From NCBI GenBank assembly GCA_016872355.1, contig VGZY01000014.1:1-48437 (forward strand): a DNA stretch of 48,437 nt, read 5' to 3'. Made by a program: the position numbers and the translations under genes. Numbering within the stretch: the first letter of the stretch is position 1; each line of letters starts with the position of its first letter. Shown piece by piece: positions 9,432-16,857 of this stretch. The notes beneath the pieces are model-generated. The model worked only from the letters and a program-made list of their open reading frames with translations. It was not told the origin of the DNA and ran no database searches. This stretch comes from SAR202 cluster bacterium (GTDB lineage: Bacteria > Chloroflexota > Dehalococcoidia > Lucifugimonadales > VGZY01).

Positions 9432-9580
9432 TTAACCGCAGATTACGCAGATTACGCAGATTATTTTGTCTGGCGTGCGGGGTTGTCTGGAGGTGGTTAT
9501 GGCACAGTGGCATGACCACTTGAGGGCAATATCGGACACCAGAAAAAGAAATCTGCGTAATCTGCGTAATCTGCGGTTAA
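9432..9580. repeat. Perfect 31-bp inverted repeat made of 9-10-nt tandem units (type B)
   Basis: The left arm 9432-9462 begins TTAACCGCAGATTACGCAG and stutters on the unit ATTACGCAG. The right arm 9550-9580 is its exact reverse complement. The 87-bp spacer contains a second near-palindrome (GTGGTTATG with CATGACCAC, about 9492-9523). It starts four bases after the argG stop and ends 16 bp before the next gene's ATG. A decayed copy of the head (GGTTAACCGCAGATTAC) lies at 29030-29046. Confidence 0.85.
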
Positions 9581-9596
9581 CTTCTTAGAGGTCTTC

Positions 9597-10772
9597 ATGA
9601 CGCAATACGATGTCATAGTCATCGGCGGCGGGGCGGCGGGGATGATGTGCGCCGTGGAGGCCGGGAAGCGCGGGCGGCGCGTGCTGGTGATCGAGCACGC
9701 TGAGAAGGTGGGGAAGAAGATTCTCATCTCCGGCGGCGGCCGCTGCAACTTCACGAACCTCAACGCCGAGCCCGAGAAGTTCCTCTCGCAGAACCCCCAT
9801 TTTTCCGTATCCGCCCTCACCCGCTACACGCAGCACGACTTCATCGACCTCGTCAAAAAGCACCGCATCCGCTACCACGATAAGCACCTGGGCCAGCTAT
9901 TCTGCGACACCGCGTCGTCCGAGATCGTCCAGATGCTGCTCGCCGATTGCGCCGCCGTGGGGGTGGAGCTCCGAGTGGAGTGCAAGGTTGAGCGCATCGA
10001 CCGGCGGGACGGGTACGCGGTAGAGACCTCGATGGGGCGGTTCGAGGGGGAGTCGCTGGTGATCGCGACGGGCGGGCCTTCGATACCGAAGATGGGCGCG
10101 ACGGGGTTTGCGTACGACGTCGCGCGGCAGTTCGGGCTGCGGGTGACGGAGACGCGGCCGGCGCTGGTGCCGTTCACCCTCCATCCGAAGGACCTCGATG
10201 TGTTCGGCAAGCTGTCCGGGGTGTCGTTCATGGCGACGGCGACGTGCGACGGCGTGACGTGGCGGGAGAGCGTCCTGTTCACGCACCGCGGCCTCAGCGG
10301 GCCGGCGGTGCTGCAGATATCGTCGCACTGGCGTGAGGGCAAGCAGGTGGTCATCGACATGCTCCCCGACCTGGATCTCCGCGACCACCTAGGCAGGATG
10401 AAGGCCGCGCGCCCGAAGGCCGAGCTGAAGACGCTCATGGCCGAGCTGCTCCCCAAGAGGATCGCCGAGACGATGTGCGACGTGTACCTGGAGAACCGCC
10501 AGATAGGGCAGGCCTCCAACCGCGAGCTGGACTCGGCGGCGGCTGCGTTCAAGCAGTGGACGCTCACCCCGGCGGGCACGGAGGGGTACCGCACGGCGGA
10601 GGTAACGCTGGGCGGCGTGGACACGGCGGAGCTGTCGTCCAAGACGATGGAGGCGCGCAAGGTGCCGGGGCTGTTCTTCGTGGGCGAGTGCGTGGACGTG
10701 ACCGGCCCGCTGGGCGGCTACAACTTCCAGTGGGCGTGGTCGTCAGGCTGGGTGGCGGGGCAGTCGGTCTAG
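9597..10772 (+). CDS. HI0933/BaiN-like NAD(P)/FAD-dependent oxidoreductase
   Basis: This 391-residue flavoprotein opens with a Rossmann dinucleotide motif IGGGAAGMMCAVEAGKRG and the family-specific KKILISGGGRCNFTN. FTHRGLSGPAVLQISSHW occurs in the middle, and the C-terminal FAD-binding block is FFVGECVDVTGPLGGYN followed by WAWSSGW. HI0933-family members are flavin reductases of mostly unknown physiological substrate; some gut members reduce bile acids, but nothing here supports that use. AGAGG six bases before the ATG supports the start. It is separated from argG by the type B repeat and is probably transcribed in the same direction by read-through or its own promoter. Confidence 0.9.
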   Translation: MTQYDVIVIGGGAAGMMCAVEAGKRGRRVLVIEHAEKVGKKILISGGGRCNFTNLNAEPEKFLSQNPHFSVSALTRYTQHDFIDLVKKHRIRYHDKHLGQLFCDTASSEIVQMLLADCAAVGVELRVECKVERIDRRDGYAVETSMGRFEGESLVIATGGPSIPKMGATGFAYDVARQFGLRVTETRPALVPFTLHPKDLDVFGKLSGVSFMATATCDGVTWRESVLFTHRGLSGPAVLQISSHWREGKQVVIDMLPDLDLRDHLGRMKAARPKAELKTLMAELLPKRIAETMCDVYLENRQIGQASNRELDSAAAAFKQWTLTPAGTEGYRTAEVTLGGVDTAELSSKTMEARKVPGLFFVGECVDVTGPLGGYNFQWAWSSGWVAGQSV

Positions 10773-10778
10773 GAAGAA

Positions 10779-10814
10779 GATTAAGCGCAGAGGACGCAGA
10801 GGGAAGACGCAGAG
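10779..10814 (+). repeat. Left arm of a perfect 36-bp inverted repeat (type C unit)
   Basis: The arm begins GATTAAGCGCAGAGGACG and contains three CGCAGAGG-like units. It starts seven bases after the flavoprotein stop codon. Its exact reverse complement lies at 12048-12083, so the two arms bracket the AT-richer gene at 10938-11897. Confidence 0.9.
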
Positions 10815-10855
10815 GGGGAAGAAAGAAACTCAAGTCTATCAATCAAAGTGCCCTC

Positions 10856-10884
10856 TTGATTTCCTGTTGCACAACACGCATTAT
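10856..10884 (+). promoter_or_regulatory. Possible promoter of the zinc-ribbon/NDT-like gene
   Basis: TTGATT (10856-10861) and CATTAT (10879-10884) are separated by 17 bp, directly inside the left inverted-repeat arm and upstream of the AT-richer gene. Match to the sigma-70 consensus is moderate at both boxes. Confidence 0.35.
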
Positions 10885-10937
10885 GCTTACATATGTTCTA
10901 TTTCTCGCCGATCCTATGGACCGTTTTGGGGGTTAGA

Positions 10938-11897
10938 ATGCCGAATCAGATCTGTCCTCTGTGCGTCAAGCAGGCGTCTGTAATAGTGCCGAGCGACGGT
11001 ATGTTTATGCGATTTGTGGAGTGCTCGACCTGTGGTAGATACGCAATTGATATGCAATTGGCAGATAGTGGGTTTGATGAAGCGAACGATAAACGGCATG
11101 TCCTTTCCTACCTAACGCGAGGTGAATCTGATGCGGGTCGATTTCTGAAAATAAAGGTCGACAACTTTAAGGCTATGATAGGGTCTGTTCCGGACGAAAC
11201 ACCGCTCGAAAAACTGGACCGCGTTCTTCTGTTGTATAGCAAGACCCAGAAGTGGGCCGATCAATACGTGGAGTTGGATTTCAATGCTAACTATCCATTG
11301 GTGTTGGCTCGCGACAAAGAAGAGTTTCAGGCGCTCAAGGAGAACCTTGTTCAGCAGAAATTACTTCAGGCGACTTCCGATCGATTAGCCCGTGATTGGC
11401 GAATCAGGCTTACTCCCGATGGATGGAAACGGGCGAAAGAGATTGCCAAACTTCAGGGGGACTCTGACCAAGCCTTCGTCGCAATGTGGTTCCATGATTC
11501 CGTGTCACAGGCCTGGACCGATGGGATCAAGGTGGCTTTGGAGGCGACCGAGTATAAGCCGCTTAGAATCGATCAAGTCCAACACAATGACAAAATAGAT
11601 GACAGAATAGTTGCTGAGATTCGTCGAAGCAGTCTCTTGGTCGCCGATGTTACGGGGCAGCGGCCTGGAGTATATTTTGAGGCTGGTTTCGCCAAGGGAC
11701 TAAACATGGACGTTATCTGGACTTGCCGCGAAACTGACATCGGTACTGTTCATTTTGATACTCGTCAATTCAATCACATTGTGTGGAGAGAGCCAACCGA
11801 CCTGAAATTGCAACTGGCTGACAGGATCGCCGCGACGATCCCTGGTCGGAGAATTGATGAGGCTAGGCTGGGACGCCCGACCACGCCTAGACCATAG
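10938..11897 (+). CDS. Zinc-ribbon protein with C-terminal nucleoside deoxyribosyltransferase/TIR-like domain
   Basis: The 319-residue protein has Cys pairs CPLC (6-9) and CSTC (29-32), a likely treble-clef zinc site. A middle region of no clear family follows. The C-terminal domain runs from about 177: AFVAMWFHDS, then a strand-turn YKPLRID, KIDDRIVAEIRRSSLLVADV, and PGVYFEAGFAKGLNMDVIW. That order, with the glutamate in YFEAGFA, resembles the nucleoside 2-deoxyribosyltransferase fold, which is related to TIR domains. Base composition is visibly AT-richer than all neighbours, suggesting transfer. I prefer the ATG at 10938 (G run five bases upstream) over 10893. A nucleotide- or NAD-acting, possibly defensive, role is inference; no partner effector is adjacent. 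Confidence 0.72.
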   Translation: MPNQICPLCVKQASVIVPSDGMFMRFVECSTCGRYAIDMQLADSGFDEANDKRHVLSYLTRGESDAGRFLKIKVDNFKAMIGSVPDETPLEKLDRVLLLYSKTQKWADQYVELDFNANYPLVLARDKEEFQALKENLVQQKLLQATSDRLARDWRIRLTPDGWKRAKEIAKLQGDSDQAFVAMWFHDSVSQAWTDGIKVALEATEYKPLRIDQVQHNDKIDDRIVAEIRRSSLLVADVTGQRPGVYFEAGFAKGLNMDVIWTCRETDIGTVHFDTRQFNHIVWREPTDLKLQLADRIAATIPGRRIDEARLGRPTTPRP

Positions 11898-11979
11898 ATA
11901 CGATGGAAAGTGAGGCGCTTCGCAGGTGTGATTGCCGTCACAGGCGGTAAGCGTCGCCCCGCCCGGCCCAGCCCCAAGA

Positions 11980-12087
11980 TCACCCTCTCTGTCGCGCAGG
12001 GCCGCGACATCTCCCACATCGAGGGGGAGAAACAAGAACCGCCCCTGCTCTGCGTCTTCCCTCTGCGTCCTCTGCGCTTAATCCCCC
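11980..12087 (+). repeat. Composite repeat: double hairpin (type H) followed by type C tandem units
   Basis: The H part (11980-12033) reads TCACCCTCTCTGTCGCG, then its partner CGCGACA (7-bp stem), then TCTCCC / GGGGGAGA (second stem) and GAAAC. The C part (12041-12087) contains the right arm of the 36-bp inverted repeat at 12048-12083. The same H-then-C order occurs at 28066-28166 and 44053-44170. It fills the upstream region of the D-aminoacylase gene. Confidence 0.8.
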
Positions 12088-12131
12088 TCTTCGCTGCTAC
12101 AATGTCCGCATCTTTTTCGGGAGTTCTTTTG

Positions 12132-13760
12132 ATGGCTACGTTCGATACCCTCATTCTTAATGGCACGATTGTGGACGGCACCGGGAAGCCCGGGTACCGG
12201 GGGGATGTGGGTATCAGGGGGAAGAGGATTGAGGCGGTGGGGGAGCTGGGGAAGGCGGAGGCGAGGGAGCGCATCGATGCGAAGGGGCATGTGGTTGCTC
12301 CGGGGTTTATCGATATTCACACGCACTCGGATGTGACGGTGCTGGACGATCCGGGCGCGGAGAGCATGGTGTACCAGGGTGTGACGACGCAGGTGGTGGG
12401 CAACTGCTCGTACTCGGCGTTCCCGTGCGGCGTGGCCACGCCGCAGGCGCTGAAGGAGATCATGGGGACGACGATGTCGTCGGTGGTGGAGTGGGACTGG
12501 CGGACGATGGACGAGTGGGCGAACCGCATCGACTCCAACGGCGTGTCGATCAACGTGGCGGCGCTGGTGGGCAACGCGGCGCTGCGCGTGGGCGTGGGCG
12601 CGCTGATGGATAGGCCGGCGACGGCGGAGGAGCTCAAGGGGCAGCAGCGGCTGGCGATAGAGTGCGTGGAGCAGGGCGCGTTCGGGATGTCCACCGGGCT
12701 GACGCTGATGCCCTCGATGTACGCGGACGTGGCCGAGGTGGCGGCCGTCTGCAAGGCGATACAGCCGTACGGGGCGATCTACGCGACGCACGCGCGGGTG
12801 CTGCCGGGGCTGCTGGTCAAGATGATCGAGGAGGCGGCGGAGGTCGGCAGGCGGTCGGGCATCGGCGTGCAGTTCTCACACCTGGCGATCAACGACTTCC
12901 GCTTCTTCGGCACCGGGCAGAGGATGATCGACGTGTTCGATCGCTCTCGGGCCGAGGGGATCGACATCACGTACGACATGTACCCCTACACGGCGGCGGG
13001 CATCGACCTGCACCAGACCGCGCCGATCTGGCTCAAGGAGGGCGGCCTGCATCCGCTGCTGGTCAGGCTCGCGGACAAGAAGGCGCGCAAGAAGGCGATC
13101 GACGAGATGAACTCCGGGCTGGACGGCGGGCCGGTGACGGACTGGAAGACGGTCGTGATCACGATGACGGCGACCGAGAAGAACCGCTGGACGGTGGGGA
13201 AGTCCATCGAGCAGGTTTCCCAGCAGACCGGAGAGGCGCCATCCGAGGCGGTGCTGCGCCTGCTGGGCGAGGAGAAGGACGAGATATCCGCGACGTGGCA
13301 CAACCGCAACGAGATAGACATGCGCTATTTCATGTCGCAGACGATGGGCATGATCGGCTCGGACGGCAACGCGGTGTCGCCGGACGGCCTGTACGGCAAG
13401 TCGATGCCGCACCCGCGCTTCTACGGCACGTACCCGCGCATCCTGGGCCGCTACGTGCGCGAGGTGCCGGTGCTTACGCTGGAGACGGCGGTGCGCAAGA
13501 TGTCCGGCTTCCCGGCGGACAGGATGGGCATCAAGGACCGCGGCTACATCGAGAAGGGGAAGGCAGCGGACATCGTGGTGTTCAACCCGGACACGGTTCT
13601 GGACCGCGCGACGTTCGAGGCGCCGCACCAGTACCCGGTGGGGATGCCGCACGTGTTTGTGAACGGGAAGGCGGTAATCAAGGGCGGGAAGCATACGGGC
13701 GCGCGGTCGGGGCGGGTGTTGAGGAGGGGGGGAGAAGGGCGAATAGTGAATTGGGGATAG
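12132..13760 (+). CDS. N-acyl-D-amino-acid deacylase (D-aminoacylase) family amidohydrolase
   Basis: The 542-residue protein is an amidohydrolase-superfamily hydrolase of the D-aminoacylase type, expected to remove acyl groups from N-acyl-D-amino acids with one or two zinc ions. It has a small N-terminal strand domain (FDTLILNGTIVDGTGKPG), the metal site GFIDIHTHSDVTVLD, the family Cys in TQVVGNCSYSAFP, THARV and FSHLAIND for further metal ligands, and SDGNAVSPDG with the catalytic Asp. The strand domain closes at the C-terminus (KGKAADIVVFNPDTV). The ATG at 12132 has GGGAG nine bases upstream; a longer open frame begins at 11910, but its first 74 codons run through repeat DNA and are rejected. 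The stop codon lies inside a short repeat. Confidence 0.9.
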   Translation: MATFDTLILNGTIVDGTGKPGYRGDVGIRGKRIEAVGELGKAEARERIDAKGHVVAPGFIDIHTHSDVTVLDDPGAESMVYQGVTTQVVGNCSYSAFPCGVATPQALKEIMGTTMSSVVEWDWRTMDEWANRIDSNGVSINVAALVGNAALRVGVGALMDRPATAEELKGQQRLAIECVEQGAFGMSTGLTLMPSMYADVAEVAAVCKAIQPYGAIYATHARVLPGLLVKMIEEAAEVGRRSGIGVQFSHLAINDFRFFGTGQRMIDVFDRSRAEGIDITYDMYPYTAAGIDLHQTAPIWLKEGGLHPLLVRLADKKARKKAIDEMNSGLDGGPVTDWKTVVITMTATEKNRWTVGKSIEQVSQQTGEAPSEAVLRLLGEEKDEISATWHNRNEIDMRYFMSQTMGMIGSDGNAVSPDGLYGKSMPHPRFYGTYPRILGRYVREVPVLTLETAVRKMSGFPADRMGIKDRGYIEKGKAADIVVFNPDTVLDRATFEAPHQYPVGMPHVFVNGKAVIKGGKHTGARSGRVLRRGGEGRIVNWG

Positions 13761-13776
13761 TGAGTTGAACAGCCGG
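13739..13776 (+). repeat. Degenerate tandem repeat with AACAGCCGG tail (type G)
   Basis: Units GAATAGTGAATTGGGG and GATAGTGA are followed by GTTGAACAGCCGG. The repeat includes the TAG stop codon of the D-aminoacylase gene. A related head without the tail occurs at 33231-33270. A degenerate H-like stretch follows at 13788-13815. Confidence 0.6.
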
Positions 13777-13935
13777 AACAGCCGACACCCTCGTTGTCGC
13801 GCAAAGCCGTGTGCAATCGGGGGCATGCGGTGTCCGGCCCTATAGGCGATCGCGCCGTTACCTGGGATGGTCCAAGACCTGGCCCAGGGTGCCGGCCCTG
13901 TTCGCAGCGGGCGATTTCGAGGCGGCGAATCGGCT

Positions 13936-13974
13936 AAATCGAAGAGGAGACCAGTCGGGGTCTCCTCTCGATTT
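13936..13974 (-). terminator. Strong hairpin terminator for the small minus-strand gene
   Basis: AAATCGA-A-GAGGAGACC (13936-13952) pairs with GGTCTCCTCTCGATTT (13959-13974), a roughly 16-bp stem with one bulged A and a six-base loop. It lies 20 bp past the stop of the 35-residue gene on the minus strand. The flanking A/T of the stem base serves as the weak tail. Confidence 0.75.
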
Positions 13975-13992
13975 CGACCGGACATCGCCGAA

Positions 13993-14100
13993 CTACTTCT
14001 TCTTGGCGGGGGCGGCAGAGGGCTTGGAGGGCGCTGCCGGCTTGGCAGGAGCGGCGGACTTGCCGGGGGCGGCCGATGCGGGCTTGGGAGGGACAGCCAT
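13993..14100 (-). CDS. Small Ala/Pro/Lys-rich basic protein (35 residues)
   Basis: Translation from ATG at 14100 to TAG at 13993-13995 gives 35 residues, almost all Ala, Pro, Lys and Ser, opening MAVPPKPASAAPGK and closing APAKKK. It would be disordered and positively charged, like the tails of HU- or H1-like DNA-binding proteins or of ribosomal proteins. I do not recognise a family. AAAGGAG lies 10 bases before the ATG, a strong hairpin terminator follows, and a promoter-like pair lies upstream, so the unit is complete. The open frames on the plus strand here are longer but have no such signals. Function is unknown. Confidence 0.7.
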   Translation of the reverse strand: MAVPPKPASAAPGKSAAPAKPAAPSKPSAAPAKKK

Positions 14101-14167
14101 GGTTCTTTGACTCCTTTCCGCCTTAAGGGCGATTTTCGTACCGTCTGGGACGAACCGATTAAAGGAG
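14101..14167 (-). promoter_or_regulatory. Structured 5' leader that could mask the ribosome site
   Basis: On the minus strand, CTCCTTT (14167-14161) is complementary to the Shine-Dalgarno AAAGGAG (14117-14111). Between them are two small hairpins, CGTC/GACG and CGCC/GGCG. The arrangement would allow the ribosome site to be sequestered or freed. This is seen by eye; no folding was computed. Confidence 0.4.
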
Positions 14168-14280
14168 CGACCCGATATGGGGCCAGATAATCGCAGGGCA
14201 ATCAGCTTGTTCTTGGTCCGCGATCATGGTATATCTCATGCAATCGGCGATTGCGTATACCTGCAAAGCTTTGCCTGCAT

Positions 14281-14309
14281 CTTACAGCACTCATTGCGGA
14301 CATTGTCAA
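14281..14309 (-). promoter_or_regulatory. Possible promoter of the small basic protein gene
   Basis: On the minus strand TTGACA (14309-14304) and TGTAAG (14286-14281) are 17 bp apart, giving a leader of about 170 nt. Just downstream are two perfect palindromes, GCAAAGCTTTGC (14263-14274) and GCAATCGGCGATTGC (14240-14254), which could be operators. Apart from these I see nothing coding in 14168-14408. Confidence 0.45.
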
Positions 14310-14408
14310 TACTTAATTTAAGAGAGTGTAAGGCATTTGCACCAAACTGTCGATTTGCGACATCGGCGATTGTAATGCCTTCCGAACTCCCCTACAGAGG
14401 CCTGCCAC

Positions 14409-15371
14409 ATGAAATTTGAAGCTCCGCTGAAGCTTGGCCTTTCACAAGAGCTGATCAACTTCTGGCAGAAGATGTTCCCCGGCTCACAGGATGTCACCAT
14501 CGAAGCGCTCCTGGGAGACGAGCTGGACTACAACCGGGGCGTCTTCTACATTGCGCGCAAGGGGAACAAGCTGGCAGGCACCTGCCACGTCACAGTGCCC
14601 CTGAACATCCCTTACCTGGGCGGATTCGGCGAGGTGGCCACTGAGCTGGAGTTCCGCAGGGAGGGCATAGCCACAGAGCTTTCCAGGCAGGCGCTCGAAG
14701 AGTTCAAGGCCCTGGGCGGTCAGGCAATGTTTCTCGGCACCAGTGAGCCCGGCCCGGCGCGGATGTACCGCCGTCTTGGGTGGCACCGCCTCGCAGGCAG
14801 CAACGTCATGGCGAATATCACCACAGGCGCATCGCCTGAGGAGTACATGGTGGACTACTTCCGCCGCACCGGCAAGTTCACCGTGCAGGCCGGCGGCCCG
14901 CCGCACCGCGTGCCGATGATCCCCCTTATCCTTACTCCTCATAACGTTCAGGTGCTGGATTCCAACGTGCCGCTGTACTCCACGCCGTACAACCTGCAAC
15001 GGTCCTGCATGGGCCTGTACCCGCGCTACAATGCGGTCACGAAGAACGGCTTCGGCGCCTGGTTCGCCGCAGTCACAGAAGACCACCGGATCGTTGGGCT
15101 GTCCAGTGTCCGGACCGACAAGCCCAACTCGTGCCGCGTGGACGGCTTCACTCATTACCGCTTCGCTGAAGCGTGGAAGCCGCTGATAGACGCCGCGCTG
15201 GCCTGGGGCAAGGAGAACGGCGCCACGACGGGCTACGCCGTGCTGTCGGTGGAGGACGAACAGAAGCACCAGATGTACCAGTCAGAGGGATTCGCCCGCT
15301 GGGAGCCTGGGGAAGACCTTGAGTTCGACAACCGCAAGGTGGAATCGATAAAGATGGGGAAGACCATATGA
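14409..15371 (+). CDS. GNAT family N-acetyltransferase, probably two GNAT modules
   Basis: The 320 residues contain an N-terminal GNAT domain: VFYIARKGNKLAGTCHV as the central strands, then LEFRREGIATELSRQAL, which carries the acetyl-CoA pyrophosphate-binding loop, and MYRRLGWHRL near residue 125. The C-terminal half (GAWFAAVTEDHRIVGLSSV and YAVLSVEDEQKHQMYQSEGF) looks like a second, more divergent GNAT module. The substrate is unknown. Its TGA stop overlaps the ATG of the next reading frame (ATGA at 15368-15371), so it is translationally coupled to the GH-like gene and probably belongs to that unit. Confidence 0.82.
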   Translation: MKFEAPLKLGLSQELINFWQKMFPGSQDVTIEALLGDELDYNRGVFYIARKGNKLAGTCHVTVPLNIPYLGGFGEVATELEFRREGIATELSRQALEEFKALGGQAMFLGTSEPGPARMYRRLGWHRLAGSNVMANITTGASPEEYMVDYFRRTGKFTVQAGGPPHRVPMIPLILTPHNVQVLDSNVPLYSTPYNLQRSCMGLYPRYNAVTKNGFGAWFAAVTEDHRIVGLSSVRTDKPNSCRVDGFTHYRFAEAWKPLIDAALAWGKENGATTGYAVLSVEDEQKHQMYQSEGFARWEPGEDLEFDNRKVESIKMGKTI

Positions 15372-15412
15372 GACAGCGCCGCACTATCTACTTCAACGAC
15401 GCGCGCCACTAA
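15368..15412 (+). other. Short coupled reading frame ending in TAA, in frame with the GH-like gene
   Basis: From the ATG overlapping the GNAT stop, 14 codons (MRQRRTIYFNDARH) lead to TAA at 15410-15412. The frame then continues open (YLFNFDPP) into the ATG at 15437. The paralogue at 16858 begins MRQRRNIYFDDARHFYL and stops with TAG three codons later. Either each full-length gene has suffered a nonsense change, or this is a leader peptide with reinitiation. The homology of the codons between stop and ATG favours an interrupted gene. Confidence 0.65.
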
Positions 15413-15436
15413 TACCTTTTCAACTTCGACCCCCCG

Positions 15437-16831
15437 ATGAAAATGGAGGACGCCTGGCGGCCGGTGGACGAGGTGGTGGGCACGGCCGTGGACACGCTAA
15501 TCTACGGCGTGTGCCGCGACGACGGGATGTACTATGACACGAAGGTCGGCAAGATGTTCTGCGAGACCAGCAGGCCCGTGAAGTCCGCCCACTACTGGCG
15601 GGCCTACAAGTGCATGAAGAGCCTCGTAGACAGGGGGCTGGACCCGCTATCTCTCCTCGCGAACCGCGCGCACTCAAAGGGGATGGAGTTCTTAGCCAGC
15701 CTTCGCATGGCGAGCACCGAGGCCATCGACCCTCCGGGCGCAACGTTCCCGGCCAGCGGCGCAGGCCTCAGCGACGCCGGTTTCCGCGAGCAGCAGATGA
15801 AGGTCATAAGAGAGATGGCGAGCTACGACGTCGAGGGGGTGGAGCTGGACTTCGCCGCGTACCCCTCCGGCATGCAGCCCTTCCTCCCGCCGGGGCAGGA
15901 AAGCAAGTATGTGGATGTGCTGACGGAGCAAGTGCGCCAGGCCTCCCGGGCCGTCCGGGAGCGCAATGCCCGCCCGGGCCTTGTGGGCGCGCGCGTCTAT
16001 GTGACGGAGGAGATGAACCTCAGACACGGCATGGACGTGCGTGCGTGGCTCAAGGAAGGGCTTCTGGACTACGTTGTCCCGATGCTCTACATCTACGCCG
16101 ACTTCGATATCAACATGCCGATCGACTGGATCATCGGACCTGCGCACGAGGCGGATGTGTCCGTCTACGGCTTCATGCAGCACTATGCGCGATCAACGTT
16201 CAGCGGCGCGCCGATCAACGTGTACCCGACCACCGAAATGGCGCGGGCGGTCATAGCCAACCACTGGGACCGCGGCGTGGACGGGATCTACACCCACGCG
16301 CTCCACTGGCCGTTCGGCAGCTTGGAGTGTAGCATCCTGACGGAAATGGGAGACCCGGAAATCGTCAGGGAGGCGGACAAACGTTACTTCCTCAACAAGC
16401 GCACGGAAAAGGGCGCCGAGATGGGCTATCCCGCCCCGCTGCCGGTCACCCTTTCATCGGCCGCCCTGGGAACGCCGCACGAGATCCGGTTCCGGATCGC
16501 GGACGATGTCGAGGGCAACTCAAAACAGGTGAGGCTGGTCAAACTGAAGGTCCTGGTCACCAACTTGCTCGCGGCGGACACGATAAGATTCAAGCTCAGC
16601 GGGAAGCCGCTGGACGATGAGCACGTAACGAGTTACCACGGCGGTGGAGTATCGCTCCGCGACTTCCGCAGCACTATCCAGGAGTTCAATCTCGGGAGTG
16701 TCCGCCCGAAGAAGGGCGACAACGTCCTCACCGTCTCGCTCGACAGCCGCCCGGAAGACATGGCCGGCGATGCGACCGTGGAGGAGGTAGAGGTAATCAT
16801 CGAGTACACGCCATTCCCTTCGGGAATCTAG
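15437..16831 (+). CDS. Glycoside-hydrolase-like TIM-barrel protein, first of two tandem copies
   Basis: The open part gives 464 residues; with the upstream in-frame piece from 15368 the ancestral product was about 487. The middle resembles GH10-like/GHL10 barrels: VEGVELDFAAYPSG with an acidic pair at the end of a strand, EEMNLRHGMDVRAWLKEG, and LDYVVPMLYIYADFD. A separate beta-rich domain occupies the last 130 or so residues (EIRFRIADDVEGNSK onward). No signal peptide is seen, so it probably acts in the cytoplasm. Substrate and catalytic residues are not certain. It follows the GNAT gene, is followed 26 bp later by its paralogue, and faces three MFS genes. The TAA at codon 15 of the long form is discussed as a finding. 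Confidence 0.72.
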   Translation: MKMEDAWRPVDEVVGTAVDTLIYGVCRDDGMYYDTKVGKMFCETSRPVKSAHYWRAYKCMKSLVDRGLDPLSLLANRAHSKGMEFLASLRMASTEAIDPPGATFPASGAGLSDAGFREQQMKVIREMASYDVEGVELDFAAYPSGMQPFLPPGQESKYVDVLTEQVRQASRAVRERNARPGLVGARVYVTEEMNLRHGMDVRAWLKEGLLDYVVPMLYIYADFDINMPIDWIIGPAHEADVSVYGFMQHYARSTFSGAPINVYPTTEMARAVIANHWDRGVDGIYTHALHWPFGSLECSILTEMGDPEIVREADKRYFLNKRTEKGAEMGYPAPLPVTLSSAALGTPHEIRFRIADDVEGNSKQVRLVKLKVLVTNLLAADTIRFKLSGKPLDDEHVTSYHGGGVSLRDFRSTIQEFNLGSVRPKKGDNVLTVSLDSRPEDMAGDATVEEVEVIIEYTPFPSGI

Positions 16832-16857
16832 GACGGCATCTTGTATCCGGAGACACA

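Noticed and set aside
9432-9580. Short regularly repeated units that might suggest a CRISPR array
   Set aside because: Units are 7-10 nt, contiguous or inverted, without unique spacers of constant length, and no cas genes are present. The same applies to the other tandem elements.
10779-12083. The 36-bp arms as ends of a classical insertion sequence
   Set aside because: No transposase or target-site duplication is visible, so the conservative label is an inverted repeat around a possible cassette.
11910-12131. N-terminal extension of the D-aminoacylase frame
   Set aside because: These 74 codons run through the composite repeat; the ATG at 12132 has a ribosome site and matches the family start.
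13811-14190. Plus-strand Gly/Ala-rich frames at 13811-14110 and 13867-14190
   Set aside because: They lie over the minus-strand 35-codon gene, which has a ribosome site, leader and terminator; the plus frames have none.
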